DNA from: Gammaproteobacteria bacterium
GTDB lineage: Bacteria > Pseudomonadota > Gammaproteobacteria > Pseudomonadales > Pseudomonadaceae
Assembly: GCA_018816095.1 (NCBI GenBank)
Contig: JAHIWP010000058.1
Location: forward strand, 1 to 50,429
Direction: 5' to 3'
Length of the DNA: 50,429 nucleotides
The position numbers were made by a program, and so were the translations under genes. Shown piece by piece: positions 40,762 through 50,429 of this stretch (within the stretch, counting starts at the first letter, position 1; the number at the start of each line of letters is the position of its first letter). The notes beneath the pieces are model-generated. The model searched no databases. It was not told where the DNA came from and saw only the letters and a list, made by a program, of their open reading frames with translations.

Positions 40762-41787
40762 TTACAGCGCCGGCAGCTGCTCCATCGGCCAGCGCGCCTG
40801 CACCTTGATACTTAAATCCTCGTGCTGCCCCGCCAGCAAACGCTGGCAGCCAGCATAGGCAATCATCGCGCCGTTATCGGTGCAGAATGCCGGACGGGCG
40901 TAAAACACCTCGCCCTTCAACTCGCCGAGCATTTTCTCCAGCGACTCACGCAACGCACGGTTGGCACTGACGCCGCCGGCGATCACCAGGTTATTCAACC
41001 CAGTTTGCTTGAGGGCGCGTTTGCACTTGATCGTGAGGGTGTCGACCACCGCCTGCTGAAATGCCAAGGCGATGTCGCAGCGGGTCTGCTCGGAGTTATC
41101 ACCCGCCGCCTGGCATTGCTGCCACGTATTCAGGGTGAAGGTTTTCAGGCCACTGAAACTGAATTCCAGCCCCGGGCGATCGGTCATCGGCCGCGGAAAC
41201 TTGAAGCGCCCGGGCGTGCCGCTCAGCGCTAAGCGAGCAATCTCCGGCCCACCCGGGTATTGCAGCCCCATCAGCTTGGCCGTCTTGTCGAACGCCTCAC
41301 CGGCCGCATCGTCCAGGGACTCACCCAGCAGCTGGTATTGGCCGATGCCATCGACGCGCACCAGCTGGGTATGACCACCGGACACCAACAAAGCGACGAA
41401 CGGAAACGCTGGTGGTTGCTCTTCCAGCATCGGCGCTAGCAAATGGCCTTCCATATGGTGCACACCGAGCGCAGGAATATCCCAGGCGAACGCTAACGCC
41501 TGCGCACAAGAAGCCCCCACCAGGAGCGCGCCGACCAGGCCGGGACCCGCCGTGTAAGCAATCGCGTCAATATCAAACGCAACCTTGCCGGCCTCATCGA
41601 GCACTTGGCGAATCAACGGCAGCATGCGTTTGACGTGATCGCGCGACGCCAGCTCCGGCACCACACCGCCATACACGCGATGCAGGTCAATCTGGCTGAA
41701 CAACGCGTCGGCCAGCAGCCCCCGCTCGCTGTCATAGAGCGCGACACCGGTTTCGTCGCAAGAGGTTTCCAATCCCAGAACCAGCAT
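40762..41787 (-). CDS. tsaD: tRNA N6-adenosine threonylcarbamoyltransferase
   Basis: TsaD makes the t6A modification at tRNA position 37 for ANN codons, with TsaB, TsaC and TsaE. I start at [14 protein letters not shown] (341 aa). Iron-binding histidines H111 and H115 are in HHMEGH, and the ASKHA-fold signatures [22 protein letters not shown] and IAGGVSAN are present. It is divergent from rpsU, which is the usual arrangement with the macromolecular-synthesis operon. Confidence 0.97.
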   Translation of the reverse strand: MLVLGLETSCDETGVALYDSERGLLADALFSQIDLHRVYGGVVPELASRDHVKRMLPLIRQVLDEAGKVAFDIDAIAYTAGPGLVGALLVGASCAQALAFAWDIPALGVHHMEGHLLAPMLEEQPPAFPFVALLVSGGHTQLVRVDGIGQYQLLGESLDDAAGEAFDKTAKLMGLQYPGGPEIARLALSGTPGRFKFPRPMTDRPGLEFSFSGLKTFTLNTWQQCQAAGDNSEQTRCDIALAFQQAVVDTLTIKCKRALKQTGLNNLVIAGGVSANRALRESLEKMLGELKGEVFYARPAFCTDNGAMIAYAGCQRLLAGQHEDLSIKVQARWPMEQLPAL

Positions 41788-41880
41788 GGGCAGTGCCTTT
41801 GTAGTAGAGTGTGCAACTTCGAAGGCGCGCATGATAAGGGCGGCTACCGCACGCCGGCCAGCGCTTTTCGATTAGAGGCT

Positions 41881-41909
41881 TTGCATTCCTCGCGATGAGG
41901 CGGTAACAT
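41881..41909 (+). promoter_or_regulatory. Candidate rpsU-dnaG-rpoD operon promoter
   Basis: The plus strand has TTGCAT (41881-41886), 17 bp, then TAACAT (41904-41909), about 80 bp before rpsU. Both hexamers fit sigma-70, and the spacer contains CCTC/GAGG. This fits the main promoter expected for the operon. Confidence 0.55.
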
Positions 41910-41991
41910 CCGCAACCCTTAAAAACTACGTTCTCCAGCGTCATCTGCCAGGAGTAACGTTACCACCGGTAATAAAGAAGGTACGCCCTGG

Positions 41992-42207
41992 ATGCCAGCC
42001 GTCAAAGTTAAAGAGAATGAACCCTTCGACGTAGCTCTGCGTCGTTTCAAGCGCTCCTGTGAAAAAGCCGGTGTTCTGGCTGAAGTTCGCAGCCGTGAAT
42101 TCTATGAAAAGCCAACTGCAGAGCGTAAGCGCAAAGCAGCTGCTGCTGTTAAGCGTCACGCTAAGAAAGTGCAGCGCGAGCAGCGCCGCAGCGTTCGCCT
42201 GTACTAA
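41992..42207 (+). CDS. rpsU: 30S ribosomal protein S21
   Basis: S21 is a small basic protein of the 30S platform, needed for initiation on natural mRNAs. The 71-aa sequence [20 protein letters not shown] is the standard one, with a strongly basic C-terminus. It heads the rpsU-dnaG-rpoD operon. The stop codon lies inside a perfect 14-bp palindrome GTACTAATTAGTAC (42201-42214). Confidence 0.98.
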   Translation: MPAVKVKENEPFDVALRRFKRSCEKAGVLAEVRSREFYEKPTAERKRKAAAAVKRHAKKVQREQRRSVRLY

Positions 42208-42228
42208 TTAGTACAAGCAGCGCCTGAT

Positions 42229-42255
42229 ACCCGGCTTCGGCCGGGTTTCGCTTTT
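42229..42255 (+). terminator. UUCG-loop terminator/attenuator after rpsU
   Basis: ACCCGGC-TTCG-GCCGGGT is a 7-bp stem closed by a UUCG tetraloop, with the tail TTCGCTTTT. In E. coli a partial terminator between rpsU and dnaG lowers primase expression; this one is in the same place. Confidence 0.8.
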
Positions 42256-42300
42256 AGACTCCGCGTAACCTTCGGGCGACGACGGAGTCTTTTAGTTTTT
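42256..42300 (+). terminator. Second terminator-like hairpin before dnaG
   Basis: The stem AGACTCCG/CGGAGTCT (42256-42263 and 42283-42290) is followed by a T-rich tail (TTTAGTTTTT). It directly follows the first hairpin, making a tandem pair. The loop of 19 nt contains TTCGGG. Confidence 0.65.
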
Positions 42301-42346
42301 GCCCCTACCTGTTCTGCCTCAGCGCATAACAGTATCCTGAGCGCCT

Positions 42347-44332
42347 ATGGCCGGCCTGATCCCACAGTCCTTTATCGATGACCTGCTCAACCGCACCGAC
42401 ATCGTCGACGTGGTGGCCTCGCGCGTCCAACTGAAAAAAGCTGGCAAGAACTACACCGCCTGCTGCCCGTTCCACAAAGAAAAGACTCCCTCGTTCAGCG
42501 TCAGCCCGGACAAACAGTTCTACTACTGCTTTGGCTGCGGCGCCGGTGGCAACGCCTTGGGCTTTGTCATGGACCACGACCAGCTGGACTTCCCCCAGGC
42601 CATCGAGGATCTGGCCAAGCGCGCCGGCATGGAAGTGCCGCGCGAGGAAGGCGGACGCAATAACAAGCCACGCCAGCCCACCGACTCACCGCTTTACCCG
42701 CTGCTGACGGCTGCCGCCGAGTTCTATAAACAAGCCCTGAAAAATCACCCGCAGCGCAAAGCGGCAATCGACTACCTGAAAGGCCGCGGCCTCTCCGGCG
42801 AAATCGCCCGCGACTTCGGCATGGGCTTCGCCCCGCCCGGCTGGGACAACCTACTCAAGCACTTAGCCAGCGATAGCCTGCAGCAAAAGGCGATGATCGA
42901 CGCCGGCCTGCTGATCGAGAACGCCGAAAGCGGCAAGCGCTACGACCGTTTTCGCGACCGCATCATGTTCCCCATTCGCGACAGCCGTGGCCGAGTGATC
43001 GCCTTCGGCGGTCGCGTATTGGGCGACGAAAAACCGAAGTACCTGAACTCCCCGGAAACCCCGGTGTTCCACAAGGGCCAGGAGCTCTACGGCCTGTTTG
43101 AAGCGCGCAAGCACAACCGCGACCTCGACGAGATCATGGTGGTTGAAGGCTACATGGACGTCATCGCCCTGGCCCAGCAAGGCTTACGCAACGCCGTCGC
43201 CACCCTCGGCACCGCCACCAGCGAAGAACACCTCAAGCGCCTGTTCCGCGTCGTACCGAGCGTACTGTTCTGCTTCGACGGCGACGCTGCCGGGCGTAAT
43301 GCCGCCTGGCGCGCCCTGGAGGCCACCCTGTCGAGCCTGCAAGATGGCCGCCGCGCACGCTTCCTGTTCTTGCCCGACGGTGAAGACCCCGACACGCTAG
43401 TGCGCAGCGAAGGCACCGACGCCTTTCGCGCCCGCATCAACCAGCACGCCCAGCCACTGGCCGACTACTTCTTCCAGCAACTCAGCGAAGAAGCTGACCC
43501 GCGCTCACTGGAAGGTAAAGCACACCTGATGACTCTGGCCGCACCGCTGATCGACAAGATCCCCGGCAACAACCTGCGCATCCTCATGCGCCAGCGCCTG
43601 AGTGAGATCACCGGCCTTTCTGCGGACGCCACACCACCACCCGCTTCGGCCGCACGCAACAGCCAATCCAGCCACAGCAGCGCACCGCCCAGCGACTACC
43701 CGGATTACACCGACATCCCCGATAGCGCCTATTACGATGTCGAGCCAAGCCGCAACGAATACGAAAACCCTAGCCCAACGCCACAATTCGAGCGCAACAA
43801 CGGCAAGGGCAGTAAGGGCAACTGGAAGAAAGATGGCGGCAAGTGGAGCAAAAAGGGCCAAGGCGAATTTGCCCCGCGCGCATCTCGCACCGCCGTCAGC
43901 GTCGAGTCGCCACACCTGAGCGCCCTGCGCACCCTGCTGCATCACCCGCAGCTGGCGCAAAAAGTCGAAGATGTCAGCCACTTCGCCGCCGAAGACGACA
44001 CCTACGCACAATTGCTGGTCGCCTTGCTGGGCGCACTACAGAAGAGCCCGAACCTGCGCTCACTGCAGCTGATCGCGCGCTGGCACGGCACCGAACAGGG
44101 GCGCCTGTTACGCGCCCTGGCAGAAAAGGAATGGCTAATTTCAGCCGACAACCTTGAACAACAGTTTTTCGACACTATAACTAGTTTGGTAGCCCGCCAA
44201 CGCGAGCGCAGCTTGGAACATTTGCTGCGCAAAGCCCGTCAAAGTGAGTTGAGCGCAGAAGAGAAAGACCAGCTGCGCAACTTGCTGAGCCGTAATGCAT
44301 CACCAGTAATCCCAAGCCCAACTGGCGCTTAG
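42347..44332 (+). CDS. dnaG: DNA primase
   Basis: DnaG makes RNA primers for replication. The 661-aa protein has the CHC2 zinc ribbon with C40, H43, C61 and C64, and the TOPRIM catalytic core (VVEGYMDVIAL, with FCFDGDAAGRNAAWRAL). A C-terminal DnaB-interaction domain lies beyond a long low-complexity Ser/Pro/Lys linker (about residues 425-525). The linker makes it longer than the ~580 aa of E. coli, as in other pseudomonads. It lies downstream of the tandem terminators, so expression should be lower than rpsU. Confidence 0.97.
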   Translation: MAGLIPQSFIDDLLNRTDIVDVVASRVQLKKAGKNYTACCPFHKEKTPSFSVSPDKQFYYCFGCGAGGNALGFVMDHDQLDFPQAIEDLAKRAGMEVPREEGGRNNKPRQPTDSPLYPLLTAAAEFYKQALKNHPQRKAAIDYLKGRGLSGEIARDFGMGFAPPGWDNLLKHLASDSLQQKAMIDAGLLIENAESGKRYDRFRDRIMFPIRDSRGRVIAFGGRVLGDEKPKYLNSPETPVFHKGQELYGLFEARKHNRDLDEIMVVEGYMDVIALAQQGLRNAVATLGTATSEEHLKRLFRVVPSVLFCFDGDAAGRNAAWRALEATLSSLQDGRRARFLFLPDGEDPDTLVRSEGTDAFRARINQHAQPLADYFFQQLSEEADPRSLEGKAHLMTLAAPLIDKIPGNNLRILMRQRLSEITGLSADATPPPASAARNSQSSHSSAPPSDYPDYTDIPDSAYYDVEPSRNEYENPSPTPQFERNNGKGSKGNWKKDGGKWSKKGQGEFAPRASRTAVSVESPHLSALRTLLHHPQLAQKVEDVSHFAAEDDTYAQLLVALLGALQKSPNLRSLQLIARWHGTEQGRLLRALAEKEWLISADNLEQQFFDTITSLVARQRERSLEHLLRKARQSELSAEEKDQLRNLLSRNASPVIPSPTGA

Positions 44333-44346
44333 GGGAACTACTCGGG

Positions 44347-44352
44347 TATAAT
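44347..44352 (+). promoter_or_regulatory. Consensus -10 (TATAAT) ahead of rpoD
   Basis: A perfect TATAAT stands 48 bp before the rpoD ATG, just after the dnaG stop. No good -35 is found at 16-18 bp (the best is GGCGCT). An additional rpoD promoter within or after dnaG is usual in other bacteria. Confidence 0.4.
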
Positions 44353-44399
44353 CCGCGGCTTGTTTTTTGCCCGCCAAGACCTTCAGTGGATAGGGTGTT

Positions 44400-46247
<1,848 letters not shown>

Positions 46248-46251
46248 CACC

Positions 46252-46278
46252 AAAACCCCCGGCCCTGCCGGGGGTTTT
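46252..46278 (+). terminator. rpoD operon terminator
   Basis: AAAACCCCCGG (46252-46262) pairs with CCGGGGGTTTT (46268-46278) around a 5-nt loop. This is a strong intrinsic terminator 4 bp after the rpoD stop. Confidence 0.93.
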
Positions 46279-46304
46279 GCATTCTGGGCAACTACTCCAA
46301 ACGC

Positions 46305-47129
46305 CTAAGCACACCCCCCCGCCTCGCCGTCCAGCACACGAGCTAACGCAAGCTCGCGCTTTCGGCCGACCTCCTTGGCGACTGGCGTTAATAGCAGCCA
46401 AACAGACATGGCGATCTGCCAGATCACCTCCCGGCCTTCATGTTCCGGGCGCTTCTCGACGCCGGTGTAACCCGCGTCGGCACCCACCATGTTTTCCTCA
46501 CCGTGCAGCAGCTTGTCGACCTGGGTAACGTCTGCAACATTGGCTGCCGTCCCTACCACGCTGTGCACCAGGCCGGACTCGGCATCGGCGCCGATGTGGG
46601 CCTTCATGCCGAAGTAATACTGATTGCCCTTCTTGGTCTGGTGCATTTCCGGGTCACGCTTACCGTCCTTGTTCTTGGTCGAACTCGGCGCATGGATCAG
46701 CGTGGCATCGACGATGGTGCCCTGGCGCAGCGACAGGCCCCGATCGCCCAGGTAACCATTGATCACCGCCAGAATCCCGGCCGCCAACTCGTGCTTCTCC
46801 AGCAGGCGACGGAAATTGAGGATGGTGGTTTCGTCGGGAATACGCTCTAGGTTCAGCCCGGCAAACTGGCGCAAGATTGTGGTCTCGTACAGCGCCTCCT
46901 CCATCGCCGGATCGCTGTAGCCGAACCAGTTCTGCATCAAATGTACGTGCAGCATCGCCATCAGCTGATACGCCGGACGACCACCTTCACCCTTGGGGTA
47001 GTGCGGCTCGATCAGGGCAATCAAACCCTTCCACGGCACCACCTGATCCATCTCGATCAGGAACAACTCTTTGCGGGTCTGCTTGCGCTTGCCGGCGTAC
47101 TCGGCGTCGGCGAAGGTCATTTGCTTCAT
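46305..47129 (-). pseudogene. IS5-family transposase, 3'-truncated
   Basis: The leftward frame (274 codons) matches IS5-group transposases from MKQMTFADAEYAGKRKQTRK through EVIWQIA at residue 240. The first two DDE aspartates are D141 (IVDATLIHAPSS) and D218 (MVGADAGY). After residue 240 (about position 46410) the sequence changes to MSVWLLLTPVAKEVGRKRE, which is not family-like. The ~85 C-terminal residues with the catalytic Glu (usually in a KVEHPFR-type motif) are missing. The protein should be inactive. It abuts the rpoD terminator, so the deletion or recombination that removed its end lies between about 46280 and 46410. Confidence 0.88.
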
Positions 47130-47192
47130 CGGGAAACTCGGGCAACGGGATCGGCGTATTTCACCAGATTCGGGAAGTCTTTTTCAGACCAT
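46410..47192 (-). mobile_element. Remnant of an IS5-family insertion sequence
   Basis: The element is recognised by its transposase remnant. The upstream terminus on the right side is probably near 47190, where the minus strand reads GGTCTGAAAAAGACTTCCCG, which looks like an IS5-group end. The opposite terminal repeat is not present, because the 3' part of the element is lost. The exact right boundary and any target duplication cannot be fixed without the other end. Confidence 0.65.
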
Positions 47193-47199
47193 CCTTAGC

Positions 47200-48079
47200 C
47201 CACAATCTCGGTCGATAGATAGGAAAACCCTGACTGCCGCAGCGACAGCCTTTCATTTAATCCTTCGAACGCAGGCTAAGGCGCGTTCCGTCACGCTGTT
47301 GTAGGCAATTGCCGGTCGTTAAAACGTCGAAGATCCGCGATCAATCGCCATAAAGACGCTCGCCGAGGGCCTCAAGCCAAGTCAGACGTATCAAATGCTT
47401 GCGATATACCAATACCAACGTACAGGACCAGCTCACGGTCACCTAGCTAAACGGTTTTCGTAAGTTAGCGCTCTGAGTGGTCGGCGGCCTGTTTCCAATT
47501 CTTGCCGTGTCAGCACGCTGAATATCGGCTGAGCCACGCTGCACCTGCTGGTCGCAGCGTGCTTAGGTTTCTGCAATCGGTGAAGCTTTAGTAATGAAGA
47601 TGGCGGCTGGAAATACCCGGTGTTTCTAGCCTTCACCGCGCTGGCCTTGGGCCGGCTGGATGACGGTGCTTTTGCCCTGAAACGCTCGGTACGTCCCTAG
47701 GCGTTAACTAACATTGGCGGGCCGCTTTTGCCGAATTCACGACGCGCCGAACTGGGCAAGGACGAAAGCCCAGGGGCAGTCCGTTACCGACGCCTCTAGG
47801 CGGACAGACAAATTGTACTGCGGCCCGCGTACGGCTCGATAAGCGTTCTGGCGAAGAACCTCAAACAGGACGCTCGTTTCTCCCTGCGGCGCCCGCTATC
47901 GCCATGCTTGTTTCACTTGTTCTAAACGCCGAATTACATATTGCACCGTACTGGGCCAGCCTCAACAAACTCGCACCATACGCGAGCGCAGCGGGCCCTC
48001 GCCCCTCCCTGACCCCATAGTCCGCAACTCGGATAAATCCACCAGCAAAACAAGGAGATAAGTCGAACTCACTGCACGT
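47200..48079. other. 0.9-kb region without a recognisable gene
   Basis: No open frame here gives a family I recognise, and the frames are short and interrupted on both strands. One stretch around 47610-47700 reads in frame as KYPVFLAFTALALGRLDDGA before a stop, and may be a fragment of a decayed gene. No tRNA, CRISPR or clear rRNA fragment was seen. Its position between an IS remnant and a new transport operon suggests decayed insertion or junction DNA. Confidence 0.6.
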
Positions 48080-48095
48080 TGGCATACCCGATGCA
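48080..48095 (+). promoter_or_regulatory. Sigma-54-like promoter of the ABC importer
   Basis: TGGCATACCCGATGCA matches the -24/-12 consensus TGGCACG-N4-TTGCA at nine of twelve fixed positions, including the essential GG and GC at the correct spacing. It lies 62 bp before the ATG of the substrate-binding protein gene. An activator-binding site upstream was not identified. If real, it points to nitrogen- or specialised-substrate control. Confidence 0.5.
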
Positions 48096-48157
48096 CCTTC
48101 AAACACAGGCGTCATGCCCTGTTAGTACAAGTTGCTCAACCGCCAAGGTGAAGACAA

Positions 48158-49528
48158 ATGGACAACCGGAATAGCCTGCTTGCAACCTCATTGATCGGAT
48201 CGCTCATGGTCTTGAGCGGACCTGCTGCGGCGGAAACCATCCGCGTCGGTATCGGCCATCAGAGCATGGTCACCAACACCGTTTCCGGTGGCGTCGTGCT
48301 TGAAAAGCTCGGCCTGCTTGACCAGTACTTGCCCAAGACCGGCAAGTACAGCGACGCCGACTACCAGATCGAATTTCGCGATTACGATTCCGGCCCGCCG
48401 ATCACCAACCAGATGCTGGCGGGCAAGCTCGACTTCGGCGTCATGGGCGACTACCCACTGATCGTCAACGGTGCCAAATTCCAGGCCACTGGAAAGCAAG
48501 AAACTCGCTTCATCGCGGTAACCGGCTACAACCTGAAAGGTACCGGCAACGGCATCGTGGTGCCGGCGGCCTCCTCCGTGCAAAGCCTGCAGGATCTGGC
48601 CGGCAAGAGCCTGTCTACGCCCGTCGGCAGTGCGGCCTGGGGCATGACACTGAAAGTACTGCGTGATGCCGGTCTGTCGGACAAGGTCACGCTGGTCAAC
48701 CAGAGCCCGCCTGTTGGCGCCGCCAATATCGCCGCCGGCAAGATCGACGCCCACGCCGACTTCTGCCCCTGGTCGGAGATCATGGAGTTTCGTGGCACAG
48801 GCCGGAAAATCTATGACGGTAGCGAAGCCGGGGTGCCTACCTTTCACGGCATCGTAGTGCGCGAGGCCTTCGCCGAGAAATATCCCGAGGTCGTCGAGGG
48901 TGTGCTCAAGGCCACCCTCGCTGCGCAGAAGTGGATCAGTGAGGACCCCATGCGTGCCGCCACCCAGGTGGCCGAATGGACCGGTGTCGACAAGGAGGTG
49001 CTCTACCTCTACTTCAGCAACGGCGGCATCTCGACCATGGAAGCGAGCATCAAGCCGCAGTGGGTCGAGGCGATGAAATATGACCACGCCCTGCTGCAGA
49101 AGGAAATGGACATTCCCGACCTGGATTTCGCCGCCTGGATAGACGACTCCTACCTCAAGCGCGCCTACGCCGCGTCCAACATGGACTACGAGGCCATGGT
49201 GCAAAACGTGGTCAGCCCGGCACCACGCGCTCCCGGCCGCAAGCCGGCGGAGATCTGGTTCGCCGATAAGGGCGTTGTCGCCTACGACAGTACCGCGGAC
49301 ATGCTCGCCGCCGAAGCGAAGGCCAAGGCCGACGGCTCTACCCTCTACGCCACCTACGTCTACGACAACCTCACCGGGCTGAAGCTGTTCGGCAAGGCCG
49401 CCTACCTGGTCAAGGACCCGAGCGGCGAAGTCCTGGCATTCATGAAAAAAGGCGACTCCGAGCGCCATGTCGCCGAGAGCGGCGGCGTACCGCTGGCCGC
49501 CACGCAGCCGGTCGCGATGTTGCCCTGA
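48158..49528 (+). CDS. NitT/TauT-type ABC substrate-binding protein with NosL-like C-terminal extension
   Basis: This is a periplasmic binding protein of the nitrate/sulfonate/taurine family (456 aa). A Sec signal peptide ends at about residue 25 (GPAAA-ETIRVG). The binding-protein body spans about 26-345, with GHQSMVTNTVSGGVVLEKLG and MLAGKLDFGVMGDYPLIV typical of the family. The last ~90 residues (about 365-445) are not part of the usual fold. They resemble NosL, the copper-linked accessory protein of nitrous-oxide reductase: AYDSTADML recalls the FCSTAEML block, TYVYDN recalls LYVHDM, and KAAYLVKDP recalls the AYYVVG block. The N-terminal CxxC copper motif of NosL is absent. The substrate is not predictable; a permease gene follows 53 bp downstream. 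Confidence 0.85.
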   Translation: MDNRNSLLATSLIGSLMVLSGPAAAETIRVGIGHQSMVTNTVSGGVVLEKLGLLDQYLPKTGKYSDADYQIEFRDYDSGPPITNQMLAGKLDFGVMGDYPLIVNGAKFQATGKQETRFIAVTGYNLKGTGNGIVVPAASSVQSLQDLAGKSLSTPVGSAAWGMTLKVLRDAGLSDKVTLVNQSPPVGAANIAAGKIDAHADFCPWSEIMEFRGTGRKIYDGSEAGVPTFHGIVVREAFAEKYPEVVEGVLKATLAAQKWISEDPMRAATQVAEWTGVDKEVLYLYFSNGGISTMEASIKPQWVEAMKYDHALLQKEMDIPDLDFAAWIDDSYLKRAYAASNMDYEAMVQNVVSPAPRAPGRKPAEIWFADKGVVAYDSTADMLAAEAKAKADGSTLYATYVYDNLTGLKLFGKAAYLVKDPSGEVLAFMKKGDSERHVAESGGVPLAATQPVAMLP

Positions 49529-49581
49529 CCCCTCACATGCGCCGCAGAGCGCAGTGCAAACCTGAGCCGAGGAGCATAACC

Positions 49582-50429
49582 ATGAGTGTCAAACCGAACC
49601 CCGTGTTCGATCCAGCCACGCCAGCGCCAGCCATAACCGTGGCGCCCGCGCTGGAAGTCGCCGCTGCGCCAAGCCCGTCAGCTGAGCCAGATTCGCCCGC
49701 AGCCAACCGGCCGCGGCGGCGTCTGCCGGCCATGACCAATCGCTATCTGGTGCGTGTCGCCGCGCTGTTGATGGCCTTGGTGGTCTGGCATTTCGCAGCC
49801 AGTAGCGGCTTCAACTTCTTCATCAATTTCGAGAACGTGCCGACGCCGCTGCTGGTAGGCGAGGCACTGGTGTCTCAGCTCTCCAGCTCCGAGTTCTACC
49901 TGCACATCGTCCACAGCATGGAGCGGATCGCCATCGCCTATGCCTACGCCGTGGTGCTGGGCGTGCTGGCCGGGGTAATGATGGGTCGCTCGCATTGGGC
50001 CGAAGACATCATCCTGCCGTACATCGAGCTGTTCCGGCCGATTCCCGCGGTGGCCTGGATTCCTCTGGCGATCCTGATGTTGCCCACCGAGCAGTCGAGC
50101 ATCGTCTTCATCACCTTTCTCGGTGCCTTCTTCCCCATCGTGCTCAACACCGTGCACGGCGTAGAGCAAACGCCTGATGTGCTGGTCCGCGCCGCCCGCA
50201 GCCTGGGCGCCAGCAAGAGAGCCATTCTTTGGCACGTGGTGATCCCCGGTGCGATGCCGAGCATCGTCGCGGGACTGGCGATTGGCATGGGTGTGGCCTG
50301 GTTCTCCCTGCTGGCTGGCGAAATCATCAGCGGCCAATACGGCATCGGCTACTTCACCTGGACCAGCTACACCCTGGTCAAGTACCCGGAAATCATCATC
50401 GGCATGCTCACCATCGGCGGCCTCGGCAC
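49582..50429 (+). CDS. ABC transporter permease (SsuC/TauC/NrtB type), partial
   Basis: The gene runs off the right edge; 282 codons are visible. It starts at ATG 49582 with GGAG eight bases upstream. The first ~50 residues are a Pro/Ala-rich cytoplasmic tail that is unusual for the family. Then come membrane helices beginning near residue 57 (VRVAALLMALVVWHFAA). The EAA loop that docks the ATPase is at about 205-224 (ARSLGASKRAILWHVVIPGA). It follows the substrate-binding protein gene by 53 bp, so it is the membrane subunit of that importer. The ATPase gene is expected just beyond the window. Confidence 0.92.
   Translation, partial: MSVKPNPVFDPATPAPAITVAPALEVAAAPSPSAEPDSPAANRPRRRLPAMTNRYLVRVAALLMALVVWHFAASSGFNFFINFENVPTPLLVGEALVSQLSSSEFYLHIVHSMERIAIAYAYAVVLGVLAGVMMGRSHWAEDIILPYIELFRPIPAVAWIPLAILMLPTEQSSIVFITFLGAFFPIVLNTVHGVEQTPDVLVRAARSLGASKRAILWHVVIPGAMPSIVAGLAIGMGVAWFSLLAGEIISGQYGIGYFTWTSYTLVKYPEIIIGMLTIGGLG

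Noticed and set aside
48188-49468. Leftward frame (426 codons) opposite the substrate-binding protein
   Set aside because: It is an antisense shadow caused by high GC codon bias; the plus-strand protein has a signal peptide and clear family motifs.
49678-50337. Leftward frames (219 and 133 codons) opposite the permease
   Set aside because: The plus-strand frame 49582-50429 is an unmistakable ABC permease; the His/Gln-rich antisense frames are artefacts.

Overview
The window is chromosomal DNA of a Pseudomonas species. The protein families and their order match the conserved Pseudomonas block that in P. aeruginosa PAO1 runs from the rRNA operon beside tyrS (about PA0668) down to rpoD (PA0576). 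That includes Vfr, AmgK/MurU, PrkA-YeaH-SpoVR and the rpsU-dnaG-rpoD macromolecular-synthesis operon. Species-level points argue against P. aeruginosa itself: trpE sits directly against trpGDC with no pyocin genes between them, and speD is not at its usual place between coq7 and the OsmC gene. These comparisons are from memory, because no database search was possible.

Layout. 1-450 is the leader and three tandem promoters of an rRNA operon reading leftward; the 16S gene begins just outside the left edge. 586-7272 holds tyrS, then on the plus strand an M23 peptidase and anmK, then leftward erpA, a bactofilin, a DUF6776 protein and argC. 7408-13509 holds hemJ, a nitronate monooxygenase-like protein, a zinc-ribbon/DUF805 membrane protein, an SDR, a Ycf46-like AAA ATPase (leftward), a HIT protein and a secreted SUMF1-fold protein. 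13620-15640 holds coq7, an OsmC-family gene and vfr. 15700-21284 is a leftward rpe-gph-[trpL]-trpE-trpG-trpD-trpC array with a readable Trp-rich leader peptide.

21420-24892 carries a DUF3530 gene, then leftward amgK-murU-djlA (peptidoglycan recycling plus a J-domain protein). 25018-32693 is the rightward envelope/housekeeping run lptD-surA-pdxA-rsmA-apaG-apaH-glpE. 32970-37825 is the prkA-yeaH-spoVR stress cluster. 37968-41787 holds cca, folK-folB (leftward), plsY and tsaD (leftward). 41992-46247 is rpsU-dnaG-rpoD.

Conserved synteny stops immediately after the rpoD terminator. A 3'-truncated IS5-family transposase (46305-47129) is followed by about 0.9 kb with no recognisable gene. Then comes a NitT/TauT-type ABC importer: a substrate-binding protein with an unusual NosL-like C-terminal extension, behind a sigma-54-like promoter, and a permease cut by the right edge. 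This right-hand end is the accessory part of the window and the most likely place for something not yet described.
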